Below, piece after piece: positions 24,604 to 33,058 of a stretch of 64,000 bases of DNA (position 1 is the first letter of the stretch; the number at the start of each line of letters is the position of its first letter). The position numbers and the translations under genes were made by a program. The notes beneath the pieces are model-generated. The model saw only the letters and a list, made by a program, of their open reading frames with translations, ran no database searches and was not told where the DNA came from. Source of the DNA: Desulfoferula mesophila (GTDB lineage Bacteria; Desulfobacterota; Desulfarculia; Desulfarculales; Desulfarculaceae); NCBI RefSeq assembly GCF_037076455.1, contig NZ_AP028679.1:3797501-3861500 (forward strand). The letters run 5' to 3'.

Positions 24604-26072
24604 GCCTCCCCCTTGCCCTTGTAGGTCTCCAGGTACTCCTTGAGCCGCAGCTTGCGCCGGGTGTTGGCGCTGGTCATGTAGCGCACCTTGCCGAACACCG
24701 GGCGCTCGGGCCAGGGATGGTCGAAGCGGCCCAACACCCAGAAGATGCCGCAGACCGAGTTGGGGTCGCGGCCGTCCAGGGCGTAGCGGTCGTTGAGCTC
24801 CAGCATGGCCGCCAGGGCCAGCTTGGCCGAGCTGCTCCAGGCCAGGATGTTCTTGCCCCAGAGCATGCGCAGATAGTTGTGCACCACCCCCTCGCGCAAA
24901 AGCTGGCGCTGGATGGCGTTCCACAGGGTGTCGTGGGTGCGGGCCTGGCGCAACAGCTCCCGGCCGTAGACGTAGCTGCGCTCGTCCTCGGCGTGTTGGT
25001 GCAGGGTCTGCACGGCCCATTCGGGCAAGGAGGCGTACTGGTCGTAGTCCTCGGGGCGGTACTTGCAGAAGTTGTAGCTCAGCTCCCGCCAGGTGATGAG
25101 CTGGTCCAGAAAGGCCTCGGCCCCGGGGCTCATGCCCCACCAGCCCTCGCGGCGGCCCTGGGCCCCGGAGCCCAGGCGATCGGGCGACCAGCCCTCGGCC
25201 TCGGCCACCCCGGCGAACACCTGGTGGGGAGAGATGTGCCCGAAATGCAAAAAAGGGCTCAGCCCGCTGGTGGCGTGGGCGTCGGGGTGGCGGCAGCCGT
25301 CGGCGTAGCGCAGGCGGCCGTCCTCCAAAAAGTGCTCCAGGCGCTTGGCCGCGGCCAGGGGGCCGCCCGCGATGGGCGAGGGGGCCACCTCGTGGTCCAG
25401 GGGCAGCCCGGCCAGGGCCTGGGGCGAGGCGGCCAAAAGGGCCGGGGTGGCCGGGGACCAGCGCCGTGTGATCTCCCCGGCCAGGCGGGCCTTGCCCGGC
25501 AGCCCCTCGGCCAGGGGGTCGGCCAGGGGCGGCTCGGCCAGGTGCACCGGCAGCAGGCGCTGCAGGATGCGGCGAAAGGCCTGGGCGCTGTTGTATTCGT
25601 GGCCCCCGGCGCACAGGGGCAGCAGGCCGCAGGAATCCACCGCCTCCAGGCGCACCTTGAGCTTACTTCCCGCGGCGGCCACCATGCGGGGCAAGAAAAA
25701 GGCGGGAAACTGGTCGGTGACCACCAGGCAGGCCTGCTCGGCCAGGGCCAGCAGGAGCCCCTTGCCCTCGCCGGGGGCGCGTTCCACGTAGGGATGGTAG
25801 CGCACTCCCTTTTGCTTGCAGGCCTCCAGGTTGTCGGCCATGCCTTGCAGGATGAAGGCGTGCAGGCGCTCCGAGGCATAGGGATAGTCGACGCGCAGGG
25901 CTTCCAGCACCACCAGGGGCTTGCCGAGCTGGCGGCACATATCCGCCGCCCGCTCCAGGCCATAGTTGTAGGCCGTGCGCCTGGCGGCGATCATCCAGTA
26001 GAGCACGTAGCTCCCATGGGTATCTATGGGGCGGTCGTTGACCGCCCGGATGCGGATCTTGGGTACGGGCAC
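24600..26072 (-). CDS. phrB: Class II deoxyribodipyrimidine photolyase
   Basis: This 490-residue flavoprotein repairs cyclobutane pyrimidine dimers with light. The N-terminal half begins with an antenna-type domain (SYVLYWMIAARRTAYNYGL), and the C-terminal half has the class II hallmarks LITWRELSYNFCKY, THDTLWNAIQRQLLREG, YLRMLWGKNILAW and the end signature RPVFGKVRYMTSANTRRK. The start is GTG at 26072, directly after GGAGG; a longer frame to 26222 lacks a ribosome site. It overlaps truD by four bases. It is divergent from the DUF523 gene with 112 bp between starts. A photolyase in a likely anaerobe implies exposure to light at some stage. Confidence 0.9.
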   Translation of the reverse strand: MPVPKIRIRAVNDRPIDTHGSYVLYWMIAARRTAYNYGLERAADMCRQLGKPLVVLEALRVDYPYASERLHAFILQGMADNLEACKQKGVRYHPYVERAPGEGKGLLLALAEQACLVVTDQFPAFFLPRMVAAAGSKLKVRLEAVDSCGLLPLCAGGHEYNSAQAFRRILQRLLPVHLAEPPLADPLAEGLPGKARLAGEITRRWSPATPALLAASPQALAGLPLDHEVAPSPIAGGPLAAAKRLEHFLEDGRLRYADGCRHPDAHATSGLSPFLHFGHISPHQVFAGVAEAEGWSPDRLGSGAQGRREGWWGMSPGAEAFLDQLITWRELSYNFCKYRPEDYDQYASLPEWAVQTLHQHAEDERSYVYGRELLRQARTHDTLWNAIQRQLLREGVVHNYLRMLWGKNILAWSSSAKLALAAMLELNDRYALDGRDPNSVCGIFWVLGRFDHPWPERPVFGKVRYMTSANTRRKLRLKEYLETYKGKGEA

Positions 26073-26184
26073 GTTTTCCTCCGGATGGGATAGCTTAGGC
26101 CAGGCGGGCGCCGGTAGCAAGAGCGTTGACACTTCCCGCCCCCGCCCCGAGAATGGGATTATGACGCCAAAGAGGGAGGTGGCC

Positions 26185-27153
26185 ATGGCCCCGTATCCCC
26201 GCCCCGAAGTGGTGGTGAGCAAATGCCTGGGTTTCGAGGCCTGCCGCTACAACGGCGAGAAATTGCACGATGATTTCGTGGACGCCCTGGGCCCCTGGGT
26301 GCGCTGGCGGCCGGTGTGCCCCGAGGTGGCCATCGGCCTGGGCGTGCCCCGCGACCCCATCCGGGTGGTGGAAAAAGCGGGCCACCCCCGCCTGGTGCAG
26401 CCGGCCACCGGCCGCGACTGCACCGAGGCCATGGTGGCTTTCAGCGCCGAGTTCCTTAACAGCCTGGAAACGGTGGACGGCTTTCTTTTGAAAAGCCGCT
26501 CCCCCTCCTGCGGTCCCCAGGACGTGAAGATCTACTCCAGCCTCAAGCCGGGGGCCTCTTCCCGGCGGGGCCCCGGCATCTTCGGCGGCGAGGTGGCCCG
26601 CAGCTTCGCCAACCTGGCCGTGGAACACGAGGGGCGGCTGCGCAACTTCATCCTGCGGGAAAGCTGGCTCACCCGCCTGTTCACCCTGGCCGATTTTCGG
26701 CGCATGGCGGGCAGGGTCTCCATGGGTGGGCTGGTCAAGTTTCACAGCCGGCACAAGCTCTTGTTGATGGCCTACAACCAGCAGCAGCTCAGGATCATGG
26801 GCGCTTTGGTGGCCAATCCGGAAAAGCGCCCCACTCCGGACGTTATCGCGGTGTACGGTGACCACCTGGGCATGGCCCTGGCCCGCACCCCCAGCGCGGG
26901 GCGGGTGATCAACGTGCTCATGCACGCCATGGGTTATTTCAAGGATCAGCTCAAGGCGGCGGAAAAGGCCCTTTTCTTGGAGACCCTGGACAACTACCGC
27001 GCCAAAAAGCTGCCCCTGTCCGCCGCCCAGACCCTGTTGCGCTCCTGGATCGCCCGCTTCGGCTCGGATTACTTGGCCGGGCAGAGCTTTTTCGCCCCCT
27101 ACCCCCAGGAGTTGGTGGAGATAAGCGACTCGGGCAAGGGCCGCGACCTGTAG
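26185..27153 (+). CDS. DUF523-DUF1722 fusion protein (YbgA/TudS-like)
   Basis: This 322-residue protein has an N-terminal DUF523 domain with motifs VSKCLGFEACRYNG, PVCPEVAIGLG and LKSRSPSCG (cysteines near residues 14, 19, 44 and 110), a pattern that holds an FeS cluster in the thiouracil desulfidase TudS family. The C-terminal DUF1722 domain (about 185-310) contains LVKFHSRHKLLLMAYN. DUF1722 is related to E. coli YbgA. The function of the fusion is not established; a link to thionucleobase or tRNA processing is inference. The ATG at 26185 follows GGGAGG; an in-frame ATG at 26161 lacks one. Confidence 0.83.
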   Translation: MAPYPRPEVVVSKCLGFEACRYNGEKLHDDFVDALGPWVRWRPVCPEVAIGLGVPRDPIRVVEKAGHPRLVQPATGRDCTEAMVAFSAEFLNSLETVDGFLLKSRSPSCGPQDVKIYSSLKPGASSRRGPGIFGGEVARSFANLAVEHEGRLRNFILRESWLTRLFTLADFRRMAGRVSMGGLVKFHSRHKLLLMAYNQQQLRIMGALVANPEKRPTPDVIAVYGDHLGMALARTPSAGRVINVLMHAMGYFKDQLKAAEKALFLETLDNYRAKKLPLSAAQTLLRSWIARFGSDYLAGQSFFAPYPQELVEISDSGKGRDL

Positions 27154-27164
27154 GCCGCTGCGCC

Positions 27165-27197
27165 CAACAAAACGCCCCGCCGCGATGCGGCGGGGCG
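27165..27197 (-). terminator. Intrinsic terminator downstream of tetraheme cytochrome gene
   Basis: A perfect 11-bp stem (27173-27183 with 27187-27197) around a three-base loop is followed on the minus strand by TTTTGTT. It lies 25 bp past the cytochrome stop. It may also help terminate the DUF523 transcript ending at 27153. Confidence 0.85.
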
Positions 27198-27221
27198 CGC
27201 TTGGTCGCGGATCAGGGCGGC

Positions 27222-27647
27222 CTATTTCTTCTTGGCCTCCTTGGCCTGGGGAGCCGCCGGGACACCCGCGCGGTGGCAGTCGCCGCACATGATGGGCCCG
27301 GTCTGGGGGGCCTTCATCTGAATGAGCTTGAGGTGGCAGCTCTTGCACTGCTGGTGGAAGGCCAGGGTGAGCGGCGTGGGGTTCTTGGCCGTGGCCGAGG
27401 GCTGGTGGCACTCGGAGCACTTGGCCTCTCCCCCGCCCTGGTTGGCCATGAACTTGTCGTACTCATGGTGGCAGGCGGTGCAGTCGTAGATATCCGAGTG
27501 CTTGGCGTGGCTGAACACCACCGGCGGCCGGTCCTTTAGCCCCTGCTCGGCGCTGGAGAGGGTCATGACGTCTTCCTGACCCAGCGCCAGGGGCGCGGCC
27601 AGGGCCAGCGTCAGGGCCGCGGCCAAGAGGGTGGTCATATACTTCAT
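27222..27647 (-). CDS. tmcA: Tetraheme cytochrome c3 family protein (TmcA-like)
   Basis: This 141-residue periplasmic cytochrome has a signal peptide (about residues 1-23) and four CXXCH motifs: CTACH 56-60, CSECH 77-81, CKSCH 101-105 and CGDCH 121-125, with histidines such as H47, H50, H61 and H98 as candidate sixth ligands. It would shuttle electrons from periplasmic hydrogenases to the membrane Tmc complex. I chose the ATG at 27647 (AGGAG upstream, signal peptide immediately after); an ATG at 27662 is possible. It is the last gene of the operon with tmcC and tmcB and ends at an intrinsic terminator. Type I c3 is an alternative label. Confidence 0.8.
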   Translation of the reverse strand: MKYMTTLLAAALTLALAAPLALGQEDVMTLSSAEQGLKDRPPVVFSHAKHSDIYDCTACHHEYDKFMANQGGGEAKCSECHQPSATAKNPTPLTLAFHQQCKSCHLKLIQMKAPQTGPIMCGDCHRAGVPAAPQAKEAKKK

Positions 27648-27683
27648 GGAGCTACTCCTCATCGTCTCCAGCCCCGCTGCGGG

Positions 27684-29123
27684 CTAGCTTCCCTGTACCT
27701 CGCCGGCCTCTTGCTCGGCCCCCTCTTCCACTTCCCGCTCGGCCTCGGCCTGCACCTCGGCGGCCTCGTCCTCGTCCTCCTCGGGCGGGATCATGCTCTC
27801 GGGAATGACCATGAGTTCGGTGATGATCTCCTTGAAGGAAACCACCTTGACCCCCAGCTCGTACTGCTTGTTGAGGTCGTTGATCTGGTCGAAGCAGTTG
27901 TGGCAGGGCACGATGACGTGGGTGGCTCCGGTGGCCCTGATCTGCTCGGCCTTGATCTTGCCCGAGGCCATCCGGAGCTTCTTGTAGGGAGGCCCCATGG
28001 GGATGAACCCCCCGCCGCCGCCGCAGCAGTGGTTGTGCTCGCGGTTGGGGGTCATGTCCACGAAGTCCTCGCAGAGCATGTTCACCAGTTCGCGGCCCAC
28101 GTCCCACAGTCCCCCGTTACGGCTGACGTTGCAGGGGTCCTGGTAGGTCACCTTGGGCTTGAACTTGTGTTTGAGCTTTATCTTGCCTTCGCGCATGATG
28201 TCGCGGAACAGCTCCACCGAGTGGATCACCGGTACCGGCGGCTTGCCGCCGGGGATGCCCACCCAGTAGGGGCCCTCGAACTTGGCCGAGCGGAAGGCGT
28301 GGCCGCACTCGGTGATGACGATGTTCTTGACCCCCAGCTCCAGGGCCTTGTCGTACATGGCCTTGACCGGGATGGTGGCCACGGCGCGGTCGCCCGCGAA
28401 CATGGCCAGGTTGGTGCTGTCCCAGCCGGTGCTGGGCACGGTCCAGTCCAGGCCGGCCACGTGGAAGATCTCGGCGGCCATGCCCACGTCCTGGGGATAG
28501 TACATGGGCTCGCGGGGGTTGACCGTGTACATGTACTCGGCTCCCTGTTTGTCCACCGGAATCTCCAGCCCGTAGACTTCCTCGCCGTACTCCTCGGCCA
28601 TCCAGTCGCAGGTCTCGACCCAGTCCTCGTTGGCCATGGCCATCTGGTTGCCCGAGGTGCGGATGTTCTCGGTGGTGCGGGCCAGGCCCTCGGGCACCAC
28701 CCCCTGGGAGTAGCACACCGCCCGGGCGGTGGCGATCATGGTGGCGATGTCGATGCCAAAGGGGCAATACATGGAGCAGCGGCGGCAGGCGGTGCATTGG
28801 CCCCACACCACCTCCTGGCACTTCTCCAAAAACTCGCGGCTCACCTCGCCCTTGGCCCGGTACATCTTGCCGATGGTGTTGATGGCCTTGTAGGCCGGGC
28901 TCAGCTTGGGGTCATTGTCGTGGGCCAGGTAGAAGAAGCAGCTTTCGGCGCACAGGCCGCAGCGCGAGCAGATGGACAGCCACATGCGCATGCGCGCGCC
29001 CTGGTTGGCCGCCAGGATGCTCTTTATTTTGCCCACGTTAACCGGCTTGGGCGCCTCGCTCTGGGGGGCGGCCGGAGGGCTTTCCTTGGGCTTTTCCGCC
29101 GCCGTTGGGGCTTCTGCGGTCAT
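27684..29123 (-). CDS. tmcB: FeS/CCG-domain protein (TmcB-like)
   Basis: This 479-residue cytoplasmic-side protein resembles HdrD/TmcB. The ferredoxin motifs C52-C55-C58-C62 and C110-C113-C116-C120 each bind a [4Fe-4S] cluster. CCG-type cysteine clusters follow: ECGHAFRS, DPCNVSRNGG, HCCGGGGG and PCHNCFD. The C-terminal 40 residues are extremely Glu-rich. In Tmc this subunit takes electrons from cytochrome b to a thiol or other acceptor; the actual substrate is unknown. Between tmcC and tmcA on the same strand, with 40 and 36 bp gaps. The ATG at 29123 follows GGGAG. Confidence 0.85.
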   Translation of the reverse strand: MTAEAPTAAEKPKESPPAAPQSEAPKPVNVGKIKSILAANQGARMRMWLSICSRCGLCAESCFFYLAHDNDPKLSPAYKAINTIGKMYRAKGEVSREFLEKCQEVVWGQCTACRRCSMYCPFGIDIATMIATARAVCYSQGVVPEGLARTTENIRTSGNQMAMANEDWVETCDWMAEEYGEEVYGLEIPVDKQGAEYMYTVNPREPMYYPQDVGMAAEIFHVAGLDWTVPSTGWDSTNLAMFAGDRAVATIPVKAMYDKALELGVKNIVITECGHAFRSAKFEGPYWVGIPGGKPPVPVIHSVELFRDIMREGKIKLKHKFKPKVTYQDPCNVSRNGGLWDVGRELVNMLCEDFVDMTPNREHNHCCGGGGGFIPMGPPYKKLRMASGKIKAEQIRATGATHVIVPCHNCFDQINDLNKQYELGVKVVSFKEIITELMVIPESMIPPEEDEDEAAEVQAEAEREVEEGAEQEAGEVQGS

Positions 29124-29163
29124 GAAGCAACTCCCGTGCTTACATTGATTTTCCCGGCCAAGC

Positions 29164-29829
29164 TCACCACACCCGCGCTCCGCGCCGGGTTCCGAACTCA
29201 TAGCCTATGGCCGAGCGGCTGGCGAAAAACAGCACCATGTGGGCCAGCTTGGAGAAGGGCAGCACCACCAAGAGCACCTCGCTCAGGAAAATGTGCAGGT
29301 TGAGCATAAGGCCGTAGGGGCCCAGTTGGTTGTAGGCCAGCCAGCCGGTGACAAAGGGGGCCAGGGCCAGCAGGATGACGGTGTAGTCCCAGGCGCTGGT
29401 GAGGATGCGCACCTCCGGCCGGGCCAGGCGGCGCAGCAGAAAGAAAATCCCGCAAACGATCACCACCAGGGAGGCCCAATCGGCCACCGCGGCGGGCAGG
29501 CTGGGCAGGCTCCAGCCCCAGGCCTCCTCGAACAGCATGTTGTGGGCCCCCAAAAACAGGGGCACCCCGATCCAGCAGATATGGAAAACCCACACCGCGC
29601 CGGTGAAGACGGGCTGGTTGCGGCTGGACACGCTGGCCCAAGGCAACACCCAGTGGATGATGGAGCGCCAGGCCCAGGCGGCGTCCTTGAAATCGTGCCA
29701 GGGCTTGTCGCGCTCCTGGCTGAGCCCGAAGAGCCAGGCCAGGCGCACCGCCAAGCCGCCCACGAAGATGATGACGGCTATCCAGAGCGCCGGTCCGGTC
29801 AGAAACTCGTAGAGCTTATCCATCGCCAT
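29164..29829 (-). CDS. tmcC: Cytochrome b-type membrane subunit (TmcC-like)
   Basis: This 221-residue membrane protein has about five helices with several histidines (H83, H95, H178, H196 region) for b haems, in the NarI-related family of TmcC/DsrM. It would anchor the complex and pass electrons between periplasm and cytoplasm or menaquinone. ATGs at 29829 and 29823 are both possible; GGGGAGGTGAG lies about 12 bases before 29829. It is the first gene of the three-gene operon. A promoter-like TTGACT/CATACC pair lies about 110 bp upstream. Confidence 0.8.
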   Translation of the reverse strand: MAMDKLYEFLTGPALWIAVIIFVGGLAVRLAWLFGLSQERDKPWHDFKDAAWAWRSIIHWVLPWASVSSRNQPVFTGAVWVFHICWIGVPLFLGAHNMLFEEAWGWSLPSLPAAVADWASLVVIVCGIFFLLRRLARPEVRILTSAWDYTVILLALAPFVTGWLAYNQLGPYGLMLNLHIFLSEVLLVVLPFSKLAHMVLFFASRSAIGYEFGTRRGARVW

Positions 29830-30164
29830 GGCGCAATTCTCACCTCCCCAGCCTGTACAACCCGGCCGACGCTTCGCCCCTGAGCCGGGCGCTCACCGGC
29901 GCGGCCAGGGGGCAAAGGACGGAATTAACGACCACAATGGTATGGTTAACCTCGTGGGCAAGTCAAGGGCTATCTGCTTATCAACGCTGGTATTTTAGAC
30001 ATGACCCCGGGCAAACCGCCCCCGCGACGAGCCGCTTATCCCCAATCGCCCCCGGAGATTGGGGCGACGTATTTGTCCGGCAGCCTGCGCTTTTGCCCCG
30101 CCCAGTCTCCCCATGTCATTAATATACTATCGATAACTATGATATACCGGCCAGCGAACGGGGC
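29830..30164. other. Intergenic region between tmcC start and sfsA stop
   Basis: No gene is visible in these 335 bp. The right half carries an 8-bp-stem hairpin (CCCCAATC/GATTGGGG, 30040-30064), which may help end the sfsA transcript although no T-run follows, and an AT-rich stretch at 30118-30145. The left half probably holds the tmc promoter. Confidence 0.5.
29939..29966 (-). promoter_or_regulatory. Weak promoter-like element upstream of tmcCBA
   Basis: On the minus strand, TTGACT (29966-29961) is followed by a 16-bp spacer and CATACC. The -35 is good but the -10 only half matches, so this is tentative. The 8-bp palindrome GGTTAACC at 29944-29951 lies inside the spacer and could be an operator. 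Confidence 0.3.
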
Positions 30165-30896
30165 CTATTCGGCCAGGGGCAGGCGGCGTTCCAGGCGTAT
30201 GCCGGTGGGGCCAACCTCGGCCCGCACCGCCACCAGATCCACCCCCACGGCGCGGGCCTGGTGGAACAGCTTGGCGTAGGTGGGGTCTATGTCCTTGGCC
30301 GGTCCCATGGAGGCGGCGTCGCCCCGCTGCACCACGTAGAGCATGGCCGCGTCGGCCCCATGGGCCTTGAGGCGCATCAGGGTCTCCAGGTGCTTGGCTC
30401 CCCGGCTGGTGACCGAATCGGGGAAGCGGGCCACCCTCCCCTGAACCATGGTCACGTTCTTGACCTCCACGTACAGGGGGCCCTTGGCCCGCTCCACCAC
30501 CATGTCCAAACGGGTGTGGGCGTCCACCTTGACCTCGCGGCGCACCGCCCGGGCCCCGGCGAAGATTTTCAAGGCCCGCTCCTCGGCGGCCCGGGCGGCC
30601 AGGTAGTTGGGGGCCATGGTGTTCACCCCCACCCAGCCGTGGTTGATGTAGATCATCTCCCAGGTGAAGGGGGTGCGCCGGGCCGGGTTGCTTGCCCGGC
30701 TCAGGTACACCGGGGCGTCGTCTTCCAGGCAGGTGAGCATGGAGCCGGAGTTGGGGCAATGGGCGGTTACCTTGGCGCCGCCGGCCAGGCGCACGTCGGC
30801 CAAAAAGCGCTTGTAGCGTCTTATCAGGCGGCCGGGCACCAGGGGCTGTTCGAACTCCAGGCGGGCGCGGGCCAGGCGGGGGCCGGGGCGGCCCAC
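30165..30896 (-). CDS. sfsA: SfsA family protein
   Basis: This 243-residue protein matches SfsA: the OB-fold start LARARLEFEQPLVPGRLIRRYKRFLADV, the core HCPNSGSM and the nuclease-like LYVEVKNVTMV, and the ends LKAHGADAAMLYVVQR. SfsA was named as a sugar-fermentation stimulation factor in E. coli; its activity is unproven, and a nuclease role has been proposed. The start GTG (30896-30894) overlaps the upstream TAG by one base (TAGTG), implying translational coupling to the GH57 gene. That setting, two alpha-glucan enzymes plus sfsA, is consistent with carbohydrate use. Confidence 0.88.
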   Translation of the reverse strand: MGRPGPRLARARLEFEQPLVPGRLIRRYKRFLADVRLAGGAKVTAHCPNSGSMLTCLEDDAPVYLSRASNPARRTPFTWEMIYINHGWVGVNTMAPNYLAARAAEERALKIFAGARAVRREVKVDAHTRLDMVVERAKGPLYVEVKNVTMVQGRVARFPDSVTSRGAKHLETLMRLKAHGADAAMLYVVQRGDAASMGPAKDIDPTYAKLFHQARAVGVDLVAVRAEVGPTGIRLERRLPLAE

Positions 30897-33058
30897 TATT
30901 GCAGTTCCAGGGCCAGGCCGAACTCCCACTCGCCCGCCCCGCCGGGCACCTCCCATATGAAGCTGAGGCTGCTGCCCTGGTAGGTGCGCTCCAGGCCGGA
31001 CTCGGAGTTGGACACCGTCTCCACCGGGAAGTGCCACACCGTGGCCGCTTGGCTGGGGGTGAAGCGCAGGCTGAAGCGGTCGGTGGCGTTGACCAGAGTG
31101 ATCTCCTCCACCTCGGGGAGCTCCCAGGACCGGTCCAGGGAATGGCGCTCGTCGCCGCGCTCCAGGCGCTTGCCGGGGTCGCTCGCCGAGAGCAGGGTGA
31201 AGTTGAGCTCCACGGCCAGGCGGAAGGCCGGGGTGGCCTGGTCGCTGGTGCGCACCTTATAGGAGGCGGCCAGGCGGGGGCCCGGTCCCAGGTCGAAGCC
31301 CTTGGCCATGCCGAGCGGATAGGGGCCGCCCGGCGCGAAGAGATGGCTGGCCCGCTCCAGGCGGCACCAGGCCTCCTCGCCGTGGGCCCCGCTGTCCAAC
31401 AGCTCGTAGCGCCCGGTGACCAAATCGCCCCACTCGCCGTAGTCCGGGCGCGAGAAGTTGTCCAGGTTGGCCCTGGGGGCCAGCAGGTGGTCCTGGAAAC
31501 AGGCCCGGTCGTACCAGTCGTAGACCAGGTAGTTCTCCAGGTGGGCCTCCTTGAACACCACCCGGTCGTGGATGGAGGCCACCCCCTCGTCCTGGGTGTG
31601 GCAGGTTTGGGCCTCCGAGGCCTGCTCCCGTACCGCCTGGGTCAGCTTTTCGTGGTAGGCCTCGAAGCGCCGGCTCAGGGTGTCGGCCAGGTTGAAGCGT
31701 CTCTTCCGCAGGTCCAGCACGCTCACCGAGCCGCCGTAGGCCGGATGCACCACCGCGTCCAGGGCCGGGCCGGAGAGCACCACCTCGTCGTTGGAGTCGC
31801 GGTCCAGGTCGGCCACCGCGCACTCGGCCCAGGGCCCCTCGCCGTGGGCCGCCCGGTCCAGGATGTCCTCGGCGGCGATGAGGTGCTCGTGCACCGCCTG
31901 TCGCAGATGGCCCAGGTAGAGCCCCCCGAACAGGCCGTGCCAATAGGCGCAGTTGCACTGGGCCTGCATCAGGTGGTCGCGGGCCTGGTCTTTCTCGCCC
32001 GCGGCGGCCACCTTGTCGCTTACCCACAGCATGCGCTTGTGCATGAGGTTGGACTCGCGGTACTTGATCAGGAAGTTGTCCCACTGGCCGCCGCGCAAAA
32101 AGCGGCGCATCTTCTCGAAGCGCCCCTCCTCCTCAAGCTCGTGGATGATGGACTCCAGCTCGGCGCTGGCCTCGGCGGGCAGGGCCCAGGTGAGCATCTC
32201 CTCGTAGGAGGCGGTGGGGGGGTAGACCCGCCCGGCGGCCTGGTGGGAGTCCAAAAAGTCGCTGGGCGTGGTGGTGGCCAGCCAGTCCGAGGCCTCCAGG
32301 ATTTTTTCGAAAAACTTCACCAGCCAGCCCTTGCCGAAGACCCACTCCCAGGTCTCGGGCCACAGGCCGAACTTCTCCATGTCGTCGCCGTAGGTGGCGC
32401 AGGTGGCTCCGTGGGCGGCGTAGGCCCGGCCCAAAAAGTCCACGGTGCGCGCCGGCTCCTGAAAGGGGATGGTGTAGCGCAACTGCTTGTTGGTGGGAAA
32501 CAGGGCCAGGGTGTGCCCCTCGCGCTCGGTGAGGTGATAGCCGTACATGGCCGCCTCGTCCAGGCCCGCGTAATAAAAGTGGGTGTCGTCCACCAGGGTG
32601 TAATGGAGCCCGGCCGGGGCCAGCTTGGCCGGCAGGGCGGGCTCCCAGATGCGCTCGGCCAGCCAGAAGCCGCGGGGCTTCTGCCCGAAGATTTGCCGGG
32701 TGGCCTGGTTCATCATGGCCATTTGGTCCAGGGCGTCGCGCGCCGGGATGGAGGCCAACAGGGGCTCGTAAAAGCCGCCCGAGAGCATCTCCACCTGGCC
32801 CCGGGCCACCAGGGCGCTGATGGTCTGGATGAGCTCCTGGTGGTTGGCCAGCATGTACTGCAACAGGGGCCCGGAAAAATGCAGGCCGCAGCGGATCTCC
32901 GGATAGGCGGCCAGGGCCTGCACCACCGGCTGGTAACACTCGGCCACCGCCTTGGCCAACACCCAGGGGAAGTTGCCCACCGGCTGGTGGGCGTGCAGCA
33001 CCATCAACAGATTCATCTTGCCGCCCAGGGCGGCCGGCGCATCGCTCATGAGGCTCAC
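30896..33058 (-). CDS. GH57 alpha-amylase/4-alpha-glucanotransferase-like protein
   Basis: This 720-residue glycoside hydrolase of family 57 has the N-terminal LHAHQPVGNF motif, a likely nucleophile E135 (FWLAERIWEP) and acid D225/D226 (TYGDDMEKFG). The C-terminal half contains beta-rich DUF1925/DUF1926-like domains found in Thermococcus-type 4-alpha-glucanotransferases. The product probably rearranges or degrades intracellular alpha-glucan. Its GTG start at 33058 overlaps the previous stop (GTGA), though ATGs at 33049 and a few codons later are also possible. It has no signal peptide, so it is cytoplasmic. Confidence 0.82.
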   Translation of the reverse strand: MSLMSDAPAALGGKMNLLMVLHAHQPVGNFPWVLAKAVAECYQPVVQALAAYPEIRCGLHFSGPLLQYMLANHQELIQTISALVARGQVEMLSGGFYEPLLASIPARDALDQMAMMNQATRQIFGQKPRGFWLAERIWEPALPAKLAPAGLHYTLVDDTHFYYAGLDEAAMYGYHLTEREGHTLALFPTNKQLRYTIPFQEPARTVDFLGRAYAAHGATCATYGDDMEKFGLWPETWEWVFGKGWLVKFFEKILEASDWLATTTPSDFLDSHQAAGRVYPPTASYEEMLTWALPAEASAELESIIHELEEEGRFEKMRRFLRGGQWDNFLIKYRESNLMHKRMLWVSDKVAAAGEKDQARDHLMQAQCNCAYWHGLFGGLYLGHLRQAVHEHLIAAEDILDRAAHGEGPWAECAVADLDRDSNDEVVLSGPALDAVVHPAYGGSVSVLDLRKRRFNLADTLSRRFEAYHEKLTQAVREQASEAQTCHTQDEGVASIHDRVVFKEAHLENYLVYDWYDRACFQDHLLAPRANLDNFSRPDYGEWGDLVTGRYELLDSGAHGEEAWCRLERASHLFAPGGPYPLGMAKGFDLGPGPRLAASYKVRTSDQATPAFRLAVELNFTLLSASDPGKRLERGDERHSLDRSWELPEVEEITLVNATDRFSLRFTPSQAATVWHFPVETVSNSESGLERTYQGSSLSFIWEVPGGAGEWEFGLALELQ

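Noticed and set aside
23542-25614. Possible 690-residue TruD with an N-terminal extension
   Set aside because: The first 337 residues come from reading through the photolyase gene in another frame. TruD similarity begins at the ATG at 24603, which overlaps the photolyase stop in the usual ATGA arrangement.
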